Below are positions 1 to 9,769 of a DNA stretch of 64,000 nucleotides, in pieces. The stretch's first letter is position 1; every line of letters begins with the position of its first letter. The translations under genes were made by a program, and so were the position numbers. The notes under the pieces were generated by a model. The model searched no databases. It worked only from the letters and a program-made list of their open reading frames with translations, and was not told where the DNA came from. This DNA comes from Rhyacophila brunnea (Eukaryota > Arthropoda > Insecta > Trichoptera > Rhyacophilidae): positions 992,001 through 1,056,000 of the forward strand of contig JAGYXB010001072.1 of the NCBI GenBank assembly GCA_022495005.1, in the 5' to 3' direction.

Positions 1-660
1 ATAACTAACACTGATATGATTAGGTGGGTATATCGTATGAAAACCATGTGAGCAAAATGATCTCGGTAAAATCCATTATTAAAATTCCTCTTGGATCGTC
101 GGATTATACGGCGCGGCGCGGTACTTATTTAGGAAATTACGAGCAACGTAATAGCGAACTCCAATATCATCTAGTTATATGGAAAAGCAGAGGGAAGACG
201 TCTGTGTGAATGCTATACTGTTTAATAATTAAAAATTGTACTATCAAATTATCGGCGGTAATTAATAAAGACAAATACTTGAAAAAATTGTATTCAAAAT
301 GTGAGGCGACTCCGTTCCGTTAGTGTCTCAAGTGGTTTTGTTTCCCTCTCGGTGATAAATAAGAATCTTCGATTGACAATAAGTTTTTCAATTACTCTTA
401 TTATTTTGAAAACATTTGGGAGGTTATAGATTTTACGCAAAAGGATTATATTGTGAAATAGACTGTAATGTACGATACAGTAATCATACGCGGCAGTCAA
501 GTCTTTCTTCAGCTTTCGACGATAGATTTGCATCACTCTGGAGAACACGACGCCTAATCAAAATGCAAAAACCGTACGTAAAAATACGTAAAAAATAAAT
601 CGAATAGTCTATTAAAATACAATACTAAATTAGGATATTATTCACAATATTACAGCAGGT
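1..660. other. AT-rich intergenic or intronic stretch, no gene seen
   Basis: Only short open frames occur on either strand (up to 84 codons) and none has a recognisable domain or splice-flanked coding block. A slightly GC-richer patch around 105-120 (GGCGCGGCGCGG) has no clear meaning. Nothing else can be supported here. Confidence 0.5.
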
Positions 661-661
661 T

Positions 662-895
662 TATGGTGGCCGTGCGGCTTAAGCGTCGGCCTATAGCGTC
701 GTAGGTCCCCTAATCCTCTGGTTCTGGCAAGTACACATATTGTTTTTAATTTGTGTATGAGTCAGAGTATGGACCTAATAGGTCGAGGAAGTGGCTGACA
801 TCCATTTCTCGTAAAAACAAAATCTGTTAATACAAACCTACACTTTGTGGAGGCCCATATAGTATGATATTATTAGGATCGGACATGGAGTTTCT
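662..895 (+). mobile_element. tRNA-derived SINE, copy 1
   Basis: The unit opens with a tRNA-like head (GTGGCCGTGCGGCTTAAGCG, an A-box-like stretch). A decayed B-box region follows near 705-725, then the common tail beginning TCTGGCAAGTACACATATTG. It ends with AGGCCCATATAGTATGATAT and GGATCGGACATGG. The same tail recurs at 2510, 21850 (reverse), 30662 and 37716 (reverse), so this is a dispersed family. The B-box here is damaged, so the copy is probably transcriptionally dead. No clean target duplication was found. Confidence 0.75.
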
Positions 896-949
896 TATGA
901 AGATAGCTCCGGTTACTATTACCTTTCCAAATCCATATTCGATGGTGAA

Positions 950-1114
950 ATGGGAGTTCTCTGTGAGTGTGATGAACTGCAAACAATGGAAGGCCTATTT
1001 TCGTGCAAGGCGTATCCATTAAAATGCAATTTCAACAAGATCCTACAAATTGGGGGCCAACTTCTAGATCGACACACTTTAGCCACTGATAACCCCCGAC
1101 ACCACGAAAAATAG
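950..1114 (+). pseudogene. LINE (jockey-like) C-terminal zinc-knuckle fragment
   Basis: A 54-codon open stretch reads MGVLCECDELQTMEG... and carries the Cys-x-Cys...Gln-Thr-Met pattern found at the C-terminus of jockey-type non-LTR retrotransposon ORF2 (usually CxCGxxQTMxHLL..C). It has no reverse transcriptase upstream, lacks the usual His and is short, so it is a dead fragment. The identification rests on the motif alone. Confidence 0.45.
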
Positions 1115-1131
1115 AACAAATTAGGATTTAA

Positions 1132-1440
1132 ATTCAACCATCACCAAGTATCGCCGTCAATGGTATTTACTTGTGCCAAGATTTGTCATCAAACGACCTT
1201 ATTAAATGGTATTACGGCTATTATACAGATGAAAAATTAAATCACATTTTCAATTACCTAAATGAACTGTGGATACTCAGGTACATCAGTGCTCTTCCGA
1301 CTATGTCCTATTTTCTGCAAAAACTATCGAACCTGTGATACGTTTATTATCTCGAATCCATAAATTTCGAGATCGAGTTGAATCCCAGAATTATGAATTC
1401 GTGGATTTTGAAACCTAGTAGTAATACATTATTTTGCAAT
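1132..1440 (+). pseudogene. decayed coding relic, family not recognised
   Basis: Two adjacent open blocks look protein-like. The first (about 1132-1338) includes DEKLNHIFNYLNELW. After a stop and frame change, the second (about 1339-1410) reads IRLLSRIHKFRDRVESQNYE. Together they look like one frameshifted coding segment rather than random AT-rich DNA. There is no initiator Met and I do not recognise the family. It follows directly after a LINE fragment, so it may be transposon-derived. It does not resemble the missing upstream part of the VIPAS39 gene. Confidence 0.25.
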
Positions 1441-1444
1441 TTCT

Positions 1445-2055
1445 TATGTGAAGCGCTCACGTGCTTGTTATTTATGAAATGTAAATCTTTACAAGACGAG
1501 CTAAAAAGGAACACCTTAACTCTAAAGAATAAGGAAATGAACTTATACAGAAGTTCATAATAAATTCAATTATTATGCAATATCATATCTTGATGCTCAT
1601 TCACATGACGTTTTAGCAATAAAGCACCATCTACAATCATCATAAACTACTCAACAATTATTAATCAGTAATAATGCACATTCAATAGTTCATCAAAACT
1701 AGATATAGATTGTAAGGAACACACATGTTTTGTATTATTACTTTTTTATTCAATATAATAATATCAAGAGTGACAATAATGACAGATTCGTAATATTAAA
1801 AATATATAATTTTGAGAAAACTCCAAAACATATTATTATTTAATTGACCGAGTGGAATAATAACTCACATTTTCACCGTCAGAGTGCTGACTTTTTCTGA
1901 ACGTATCTATTTTTTAAAGAGCGCGAAGTCTCGAAAAAAATCACAATGTGTACCCATGTATTTTTCATTTATGTAGCACTTTATGATTACTGATTACTTT
2001 ACTACATCACTATATGACAGCTGTCAACCGTAAACGTTCTATGTTTAACAATACA
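1445..2055. other. AT-rich stretch, nothing recognised
   Basis: Low-complexity AT-rich sequence with short open frames only. No repeat termini, tRNA-like boxes or splice-flanked coding blocks were found. Confidence 0.4.
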
Positions 2056-2143
2056 AAATGAACGATCAATACAAATCCTTCTCTTCATATTTGACCACCC
2101 CTTATGAAGTATTCAGATTTTATTTTCCTCTCGGCTCGGCAGA

Positions 2144-2278
2144 AAAGATGACGACATCAATGAAACAAACGCCTATTTCGAAGGATTGGAGGATTCGTAT
2201 TATTTGGAAGGGATCACAAAATTGGAAAAACGCTGGACTAAGTGTATCGAGCTAAAAGGGGACAATGTTGATAAATAA
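2144..2278 (+). pseudogene. mariner-family transposase C-terminal fragment
   Basis: The frame gives KDDDINETNAYFEGLEDSYY then LEGITKLEKRWTKCIELKGD and stops. This matches the end of mariner/SETMAR-type transposases, where a YxxGIxxLxxRWxKCxxxxGDY stretch closes the catalytic domain. Just upstream, a decayed, frameshifted equivalent of the SPSDYHLF catalytic segment may be present (about 2090-2135). Only the last 44 codons are intact, so it is a dead 3' remnant. Confidence 0.75.
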
Positions 2279-2432
2279 AATGGTTTTTTGCTAAAAATAT
2301 TATTACTTCTTTCATTTTTCCCAGACTTGTCATACTGCTCTCGTATGTCCCCGCCAAAGACATATTGTCATTGGTCCCCGCACATCCCGCAATCGACGCG
2401 TCGGACATGTCTGATAATATTATATGAAACCT

Positions 2433-2694
2433 ATTAGCAGATAGCCCAAGGTGGCCGCGCGGCTTATGCATTGGACTATTACGCCGTGGGTCCCAGGTTC
2501 GAATCCTGGGTCTGGCAAGTACACATATTGTTTTTCAATTTGTGTGTGAGTGAGGGTATGGACCTAATAGGTTGAGCAAGTGGCTGACATCCAATTCTTG
2601 TAAAAAACAAAATCTGTTAATACAAACCTCTACTCTGTGGAGGCCCATATGATCCTTTTAGGATCGGACAAGGTCGAAAAAAAAATTAGCAGAT
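2433..2694 (+). mobile_element. tRNA-derived SINE, copy 2, with target duplication
   Basis: This is the best-preserved SINE in the window. It has a tRNA-like head with A-box (GTGGCCGCGCGGCTTATG) and an intact B-box (GGTTCGAATCC near 2493). The family tail follows (CTGGCAAGTACACATATTG ... GGAGGCCCATATGATCC) and then an A-rich end. The insertion spans about 2443-2684 and is flanked by the 10-base direct repeat ATTAGCAGAT at 2433-2442 and 2685-2694. The target repeat and A-rich tail indicate LINE-mediated retrotransposition. The intact boxes mean it could still be read by RNA polymerase III. Confidence 0.9.
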
Positions 2695-3029
2695 GGTAAA
2701 GATACCTACCCACTGTTTTAAAGGCTAACCGGAGACCGTACCGTACCGTCAAAAAGGGAAACTATGTATTTAATTGAATTCAATACGTAACAATCATTAA
2801 CAAGCAATATAGCATTAAACATGGTTAAAATTAGAAATTGTGACTTCGTGCCTTTTTCGTTACTCAAGCTTCGATAATTCACCAATAATTCAAGAACATT
2901 TTTTTCGAAATATTTTCCTTTTGATACATAATAATTTGGTACAAAATAATGTTTTCCGTTATAACCTAAAAACTAATAGACTAATAATGGGAGAACTTAA
3001 AACTGATTATAATATTTGATGCTTTATAT

Positions 3030-3911
3030 CAGTGCTCCGCAACCTTTTCCCACCCACGGCACACCAAAGGTCTTCCCGGAATTCCGCGGCACACCACACG
3101 TAAAACAATTTATACACCAAAACATGGACCCCATATCCTGATTAATTAATGGTATTGATTTTATGTTTAGCAATTTTTCGTATGATTATATTATATTAAT
3201 ATAATTATGGTTAGTTGTCGGGTTAGGAATAATTATTTGTCGAGTATTGACACAATAATAATAAATTGTATCTTACAATAAGATGTTTTAAAATATTAAT
3301 ACTAGCTTAGTAAAATAGCGCCGCAGGCGACTTTTTTTGACTCGAAAATGGGAACTGAACTGCGATAGTTTTATCAGAAATCCGAGGATATTTTTTATTA
3401 ATCGAAATCCAGAAAATAACCAATGGAACATCGGCGAAGTTCAGTTTTAGCGTCCCGTCATTTACCAATTCAACAAATTCCTCTCGAATTTATAGGAAAA
3501 GCGCTTCTATAGAATTTTTGGCATTGGTTGCAAAAGGGTTTCGTATCCAGTCGCATTGATTGTATGAAAGTACTAATGAAATTTCTTTTGCAGCAAAGTT
3601 AAATGTTTTTGAGACGGATCCGAAATTGATTGCTTGTTTTCAATGGTGGTCTGGTAGTTCCTTTGGAACATTTGTCGATATCCTTATATTTACTCCTTCT
3701 GCCAAAGTTCGAGTTTATTTTTAAATTCTGCTAATTTATCAGAGCACGTCAATATATTTTCATTCTGATCTTGCATTGTTTTATTTAAGTTAATGCAGGT
3801 GCTCAAATATATTACCAGCCATGTACGCAAATTTGGTTATTGCACCGCGGCACACCTAGCATCGTCTCACGGCACACCAGTGTGCCACGGCATACCGGTT
3901 GCGGAGCACTG
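3030..3911. mobile_element. hAT-type DNA transposon, non-autonomous, 882 bp
   Basis: Terminal inverted repeats CAGTGCTCCGCAACC (3030-3044) and GGTTGCGGAGCACTG (3897-3911) are exact mirror complements. An exact 8-base target duplication CTTTATAT flanks them (3022-3029 and 3912-3919). An 8-base duplication with CAGTG ends is the signature of hAT transposons. Subterminal GGCACACC motifs recur near both ends. No transposase frame remains. An internal block (about 3230-3340, with AGCGCCGCAGGCGACTTTTT) also occurs near 17100 and 59340, so the element shares or has captured another repeat. Confidence 0.92.
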
Positions 3912-3919
3912 CTTTATAT

Positions 3920-4905
3920 TATAGAATATGGGCCTTAAGCCCTAAAGTGCAAGATGTTCACTGTTTTAATGTTAAAACGCGATTAATCTGCTACTACCTC
4001 TCATCACATTAGAACGACACAATTTTATTTACACCTTTGTTTTAAAGAAAATTCCATACATACATACATTAATAAATACATTAAATGTTATCATCTCCAC
4101 TTCGTCGCTCTTAGAATGGAAGCGAGTATAAGTGGCCTCTACTAATTGATTCATCAAAGTGGCACATCATTGCCTGGCAAAGTACGACAGATACAACAAG
4201 TACCCAACCCATCCCACCTAACCTATACCCGACTTCGTTTCAAATTAACTAATCGGTACCGACGAGAGCAAATTACTATGAGAACTTACTAACGTGGGAT
4301 GCATTTACTATAGCAAGATCTAATTGCAAATTGCAACTCATAATGAGAGCTCTAGATGTAAGTAGGTACGTATCTCTCGCAATCGTTTAAGATCTAGAAG
4401 CCACGACTGAGCACATCCATCGTCAGCACCGAATTTTTCTGTTCATTGATCATCAGCATCGGCTCTGCACATTGTTTCTAACCACCGTTACAGACAAAAT
4501 AAAAAAAAATATCTAGAAACCAGCATTTTCAGTCACATTTATGAAAATTATCAAATTCAAATTTATTCATTTAAATATAGTGAACTTAATTACAAATTCA
4601 AGACGTTCACGTTAACACGATAAAAACTATAAAGTACGTGGAATTGCGCCGAATCTATGACCTATTTATTATACTTCCTATACTCGTCCTCACGTAGGTG
4701 TAATACATCAACATCCGAAGCGATTTGATTGAACAGCGTTATTGCCCGCCCAATTGGGATCACCTATAACAGGTTAGTTCTGTTTCTTGGTAGAACCATA
4801 ACAACTGATGCTTCCTATTTCTAATATAATTATCAGGGACACACACGTCAACACAAGCAAGAATAGGTATCTCTCATGTACACCACGTATTAAAAAAAAT
4901 ATATA
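3920..4905. other. AT-rich stretch, no gene seen
   Basis: No convincing coding blocks. A short tetranucleotide run (CATACATACAT near 4058) and scattered AT-rich sequence are all I can describe. Confidence 0.4.
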
Positions 4906-5200
4906 TAAATAGTATGTCATCATCATCATCATCGTCATCAGTCGGGGTCGATCCACTGGTGGATGAAGGCCTCCACAGGCTCTCTTCACTTTTCTCAGTC
5001 CCTAGTTCTTTGCTACCACGTACATACTCCGAACTTTATGAGCTCGTCGTATGGACTGGACAGAAGACTATATAATAACCCGTATTCAAGAAGAAACAAG
5101 AAGGTACCTACGACGCCCTCTCCTGCCCTCTTTATGAGAGCGTACGAAAACAAACTATTTGGCAGTAAAAAACGATAGATTTTGTGAAAATAAAATTTCA
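4906..5200 (-). mobile_element. 3' end of a LINE-like repeat with CAT microsatellite
   Basis: The phrase GGTCGATCCACTGGTGGATG followed by AAGGCCTCCACAGGCTCTC is the reverse of a sequence commonly found at the 3' ends of insect non-LTR elements. The (CAT)n run at 4918-4940 fits the simple-repeat tail of such an element on the - strand. Open frames across it are not translated products of known type. The family is assigned from memory of dispersed insect repeats, without a search. Confidence 0.5.
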
Positions 5201-5304
5201 ATAAGTAAGTACATCAGTAATACTTATACTAGTATGGTCAGAAATTGTATGTGCAAAAAAAAGATGAACTAAATATCTAACTCATTTTCAGCACATTTAA
5301 AGCT

Positions 5305-5327
5305 NNNNNNNNNNNNNNNNNNNNNNN
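5305..5327. other. assembly gap (23 N)
   Basis: A run of 23 undetermined bases. Its true length is unknown, so a missing exon of the downstream VIPAS39 gene could in principle fall here. Confidence 1.
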
Positions 5328-6012
5328 CGGACAAGTAACATATTATTAATAAAGTTTATACGGACAAGGAATGATAATTTGGGCAGCAAACGAGAAAGTG
5401 AGTTAATAATGCCCGCAATATCATCCATAAACAATAAACACATTAACTCCACCTACTTTCTGAGCATGAGAAAAAATTGCATCTGTGCATATCAATGGTG
5501 ACACACTTCAACTAAATCATTAATTTCTCAATGAGACAAGAATACAATTTGTATGAGCAGACCCAGGTGTCTATGAGAAGCATAGTTTACGAGGACCCTT
5601 TCATCCTTCAGATGCAGTGTCTATTAGTAAGTCAATGTTTATGTTAGGTTTTATAAAAAAAATCCTAATCTTTATTACAATTTATTTTCTAACATTAAAA
5701 CAAAATGAAATTAATAAGTAGGTATTATGTCATTACTATGAAATAAAGTAAACCAACAGGATAATAAAAAATTAAGACTATGTATTGACTTTTAAATTTT
5801 AATTGATGAGAGTTTTGTACTATTCTGTAGTTATTCCTTCCTATAGATACAAACAGGGGCGGCTCTAACTTAAGGGTTCATAGAGATTATCCCCACATCC
5901 ATATCATGTCAAAAATACACGTCAGATATTTTTATTATCAGACATAATATACCTACTTCATTACATGATTAAATGAACTACTTATTTAACTATTTATTTT
6001 ATCCATCCAAAC

Positions 6013-6776
6013 CAGTAGTTCTCATGTGTGGTCTTGGTGGCCGTATGCGGCGTATTTTGCTGCGGCCACCAGCTCTTTATAGAATAATAGTTCGATAAAT
6101 AAACAACTACAAAAAAGTAACCTAACAATAATAGAAACCACGTTCATCATAGACAAATTAAAAACCACAGTGAAAAGTCTCGTCTCAGAGTTGCAAATGA
6201 CAATTTTATCTTTTAGCGATTTCATAGAAAAAATTACGAACACAACTTCTAAATTAAAATTAAAACTCTTTCTTTCGTAACTTCGCCTTTTCAGATGATG
6301 ACAAATTACTACAAACGAGATTAGCATCATTTTCAGTATTTAATTTAATTTAATTTAATTAACGTGGCTAACATTAAATATGCATTATTGGAAATGAGTC
6401 TTGGCCAAGTACTTAAAAACCATCTTAATAATACCACGGTTGAAAATTTTTGGTCAAAGTTATACGTTGACCAAAAATCAAGTGAATTCAAAGAATTGGC
6501 AACAATTGCTTTATTCATATTGTCGATTTTTCCTACTGCTATATACTGTGAAAGATCATTTAGTGTAATGCACTTCATAAAAAAAAATATCGAAGCCAGT
6601 TGACAAATGTTAACTTAGAAGCAGACTTATATTGATCCATTTTTTTAGTGAATAAAATTTAGCTTTAATTTTTTCAGTCATAACAAAACTGAAATTTGGT
6701 GCGGCCACCAGACGTTTCCATAGAACTGTCAATGTCAATTGTGCGGCCACAGCTAAATTTCACGTGAGAACCACTG
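6013..6776 (+). mobile_element. hAT transposon nested in another hAT, 764 bp
   Basis: Ends CAGTAGTTCTCATGTG and CACGTGAGAACCACTG are inverted repeats. The flanks ATCCAAAC (6005-6012) and ATCTAAAC (6777-6784) are an 8-base target duplication with one change. Subterminal GTGGCCGYA/TGCGGCCAC motifs occur at both ends. It carries the C-terminal end of a hAT transposase at 6364-6603 and is therefore a deletion derivative of an autonomous element. A (TTTAA)n run lies at about 6341-6361. Confidence 0.88.
6364..6603 (+). pseudogene. hAT transposase C-terminal dimerisation domain fragment
   Basis: The 79-codon frame ends with FILSIFPTAIYCERSFSVMH followed by FIKKNIEAS. This matches the hAT C-terminal dimerisation region, whose usual pattern is LxxFxSTxxCExxFSxMxxIKxxxRxxL. 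The next residues beyond the stop (frame of TNVNLEADLY, about 6605-6635) continue the family pattern, so a stop mutation interrupts it. No catalytic core or BED zinc finger is present. Confidence 0.75.
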
Positions 6777-7436
6777 ATCTAAACTCATCGCTATTTTATA
6801 GAGATATTTATTATTATTATACACATAAATAAAGCAATGATTGTAAATTACGTAATAACATAATGATATGCGGTATTAAAATAATAAATTAAATTTAATA
6901 CGCTCTATTTCACGGTGACACCTATGTACAAATTGAGAAAGCTATGGCGTCTATTTTTCACTGACCGGGGGATGACTCGGTCAGTGCAAATCTCGTTCCA
7001 TAAAGGATGCAAACTCATTAGTGTTAGTATACGGCATACGCATACTGGGTAGCGATTAAAATAACCCCTAGGTGAGTAAAAAAGCTCGCTGTATGTCGTT
7101 CTTCAAAACCGATAATGGTAAGTGTATACTAATCAGTATTGTTAATTAAGTTAATATTTTTAAACACGTTTTAGATGTGAGACTCAGATAATCATATTAT
7201 TTATTCTGAAAAATTATTTATTTCCCAATAATTAAATCATATTATAAGTAGATTAATACATAATGTATATTATTAGAAAATAGGTAGATGTGTATATTTA
7301 ATAATTAATGACTAAACCCCACCACCTAGAAAGTGGTTGAGCCGCCACTGGGTACAAAACTGTCATCAGTTAGGATTCAACAGAATTTATTGGTAAACTT
7401 TATAAGCTAGCTACATATATGTGTTAATTTATTTAG

Positions 7437-7526
7437 ATCAGTAATCAACAATATGATTGGACTGCAGTAACAGTTCAGGCAATGCTCAAGAACTGGGAAG
7501 TCATCGAAACAATGTTTATAAAGAAG
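7437..7526 (+). CDS. VIPAS39: VIPAS39/SPE-39 homologue, internal exon (30 codons)
   Basis: This is the first visible exon of a gene for the VPS33B-interacting protein SPE-39 (VIPAS39), which works with the Sec1/Munc18 protein VPS33B in endosome-to-lysosome and lysosome-related organelle traffic. The encoded text includes WTAVTVQAMLKNWEVIETMF and lines up with the human segment around QYVLTALAARAKLRAW. Splice signals are TTTATTTAG before and AAG|GTTTGT after, both phase 0. Four exons join in one frame and end with the family's own C-terminal IxWKN, which makes the identity strong. The N-terminal two thirds was not found upstream. It lies beyond the window start, in the gap, or in exons too diverged for me to see. 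Confidence 0.88.
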
Positions 7527-7749
7527 GTTTGTATGCAATCAACTAATTAATTATAAATGTTATAGGATCACATACTTTCTTTAGTACCTTTTAAAAACTA
7601 TATTTAACAAAAATTAAGGCTCGTTTCATCAGTCAAATCATTTTTCGAAACAATTAAATGGCTATTAAAAATAAAAATCAAATTTGAAATGTAAGCTATT
7701 AGAAATTTCTAATGTATATGTACTGATGTTTTTTTCCGATGTATTACAG

Positions 7750-7905
7750 AATTTTCTGGGGCGGTCTACCATGTCTTGTAGTATATCACTCCCAAAGGTT
7801 ATCGCCAGACTACACGAATTAGGTGCTAACTCAATTTTGTTGGGCATTTATTTAGACCACATAAGCTCTGCTGATCAAAGGTTGGAATTGGCCAAAAAAT
7901 TCAAG
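7750..7905 (+). CDS. VIPAS39: VIPAS39/SPE-39 homologue, internal exon (52 codons)
   Basis: The exon encodes NFLGRSTMSCSISLPKVIAR, then a helical stretch through LLGIYLDHISSADQRLELAK and KFK. The human protein has NWLGY..., a similar VVEILHK helix and YVNLVEDVDTKLNLATKFK at the same place, in the Vps16-like C-terminal helical domain. It is bounded by TTACAG and AAG|GTAGGT, phase 0 at both ends, 223 bp after the preceding exon. Confidence 0.9.
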
Positions 7906-8310
7906 GTAGGTCATCGTTACATAAATAATTGCAATTACTCCATAAATTGATTTGGAGTCTTAGCAACTTTTGGCAGTAACCCCACCATATCACATCCATA
8001 ATCATCTTTTACGGACAGGTAAATTTGAAAATTGTAAATTTATTACTAACAAAAATGTCTAGTTACAAGTTTTAATTCTTTCTAAAATGAAAAGAACTTG
8101 CCAATCGAAGAATTATAGAATGAAGTTATGATAGTGAAGATTTAATCAACGATATAGATACAAAGACTTTCTTTTCTAAGACTAGACTTTCTTTAGACTT
8201 TCTAAGTCTAAATCTTCGAATCTGACGATTGATAAGACTCGAAAGGTTTTCTACAATAATTTTATTATATCTCAATTCAAATTATAGAATGATTTTGTTT
8301 GTTTTTCCAG

Positions 8311-8436
8311 GCTCATAGAACAGTGTTAAATTGCTTTGTCACTCAGAAAGATCGTCAGGCTCTGACACAGTATAAGATGACACTTCATCCTCAATCTGAA
8401 GAATATTTTCTTGCCGAAAATGCTTTGAGGGCATCT
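8311..8436 (+). CDS. VIPAS39: VIPAS39/SPE-39 homologue, internal exon (42 codons)
   Basis: The exon encodes AHRTVLNCFVTQKDRQALTQ, then YKMTLHPQSEEYFLAENALR and AS. The family has [21 protein letters not shown]... here, and the KDRQxLxxY core is conserved. It is bounded by TTTTTCCAG and TCT|GTAAGT, phase 0. The following 2.3 kb intron holds a MITE (9321) and a Tigger relic (9836-10493). Confidence 0.9.
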
Positions 8437-9320
8437 GTAAGTTCTAAAATTACTTTTCACCTCTTTATTTTTTATTATTAGAGTCTTCTTTTACTTCACT
8501 TTTGGTGTAAAGGCTTTTGCTTATAATTTTTCTCATAGCAACCAAATATTATGGAGTGCAAGAAAGAGAGAGAGGATAAAAATTAGGCAGATTTTTCACT
8601 TATTTGAAATTTGAGTAATTGATGCATTACAAAGTTTGAAAAAAAACAGCAAAATTGCAATTCCGCATTACTTAGGTCTTATAACACTGGCTATATTATA
8701 ATGATATATAGTTATCCAATTGAGCTGAGAAATTGAAAAATTTGTTCTAATAGGTAAATGCCAAAAACCCTTGTATCATCGGTATGGCCCCTACAAGGAG
8801 GGGCTGACAGGGCTCTAGCCCGGGGGCCGGTCACACAAAGTCACTTTTTTACTTGAGTACTATTAAGATTATAAAATATGTGGTTGAGCGATGCGATTTG
8901 ATGTGATATTAATACAGTTAATTGATACACTTAAATGAAAGTTCACGTTTAGAATTCGGGAAACGCTACGTAGAGCATCACACTGCCCTTGACTTTGGCG
9001 ATAAATAGGGACATCTTCCAATGATCCTCGTCTGGGGGCATGCTTCAGGATGTGGAGGCCATGATCATCAACTCTAAATGCAATATCATGCAGTTCATTA
9101 TATTATGGTGCTAAAATTTTGGAACATTGATAAACTTATTTATGATTACAGCCCAAATAATATTATTGGTTTTTTCCAAAGATGCTGCATGTAGAAGATA
9201 GAGCATTCTTTGATTCCTCCAACAAGATAGCTGAATTAGTTTCTTATATTTGCCAGTTGCTAGGCAACAGACAATCCATATTGTTTTGACATTTGAAATG
9301 TTCTATGAAAGTTAAGCTGC

Positions 9321-9703
9321 GATTACATTATTATCACGTCACATGCTGTCACGGCGACAAATTTAGTCTATGGTTTCGTCATTCCGCAGAATATTTTGAA
9401 TGATCACTATATCTATAAATTCAATTATGCAAAGTGCCAACTCTAATTTATTAGTGTTTTGAATTATTATAAAATAAATACGAAGAGCAGGGGTTTTGAC
9501 GCGAGTCGAAAATGTGTAGACATGCAGAACATAATAAAAAACGTTCATTGAATCATGGGGTTGGCGATATAGCGCGATACGCGTGAGGTGACCTCATTGT
9601 TCTGGCCATTTCGGCAGATTTTGCTAACTGACAATATTCATTTAAAGGTTCAAAATGTGCTACGGGATGGGAGCATCAGTCTGATAACATTTTAAATACC
9701 AAG
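9321..9703 (+). mobile_element. MITE family M1, copy A (3' end lost), in VIPAS39 intron
   Basis: The copy starts GATTACATTATTATCACGTC and runs ACATGCTGTCACGGCGAC, CGTCATTCCGCAGAATATTT, GGTTCAAAATGTGCTACGGG, GAGCATCAGTCTGATAAC. Copies B (33988-34621) and C (43111-43697, reversed) contain the same ordered blocks. Similarity stops after about 9703, so the right terminal repeat seen in B is missing. No coding capacity. It lies on the transcribed strand of the last VIPAS39 intron. Confidence 0.75.
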
Positions 9704-9769
9704 TGCAACCCTGTTGGGAATTTTGCGAGATTGACTTGTGGCTGACTTAATTAGTAAACCATGGGTCCT

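Larger units (their letters stand above)
5854..7350. mobile_element. hAT-like transposon (outer), about 1.5 kb
   Basis: The left end CAGGGGCGGCTCTAAC and right end GGTTGAGCCGCCACTG are imperfect inverted repeats. They are flanked by 8-base near-duplicates GATACAAA (5846-5853) and GGTACAAA (7351-7358). This fits hAT elements with CAGnGGCGG ends. It lies immediately upstream of the first visible VIPAS39 exon, so it probably sits in that gene's intron. A second hAT has inserted inside it (6013-6776), which makes this one the older insertion. Confidence 0.7.

Noticed and set aside
5552..5631. Possible upstream VIPAS39 exon (TQVSMRSIVYEDPFILQMQC before GTAAGT)
   Set aside because: The acceptor has no pyrimidine tract and the peptide does not match the expected segment of the family.
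6345..6578. 77-codon open frame on the - strand
   Set aside because: It is antisense to the hAT transposase fragment, which has clear family similarity on the + strand.
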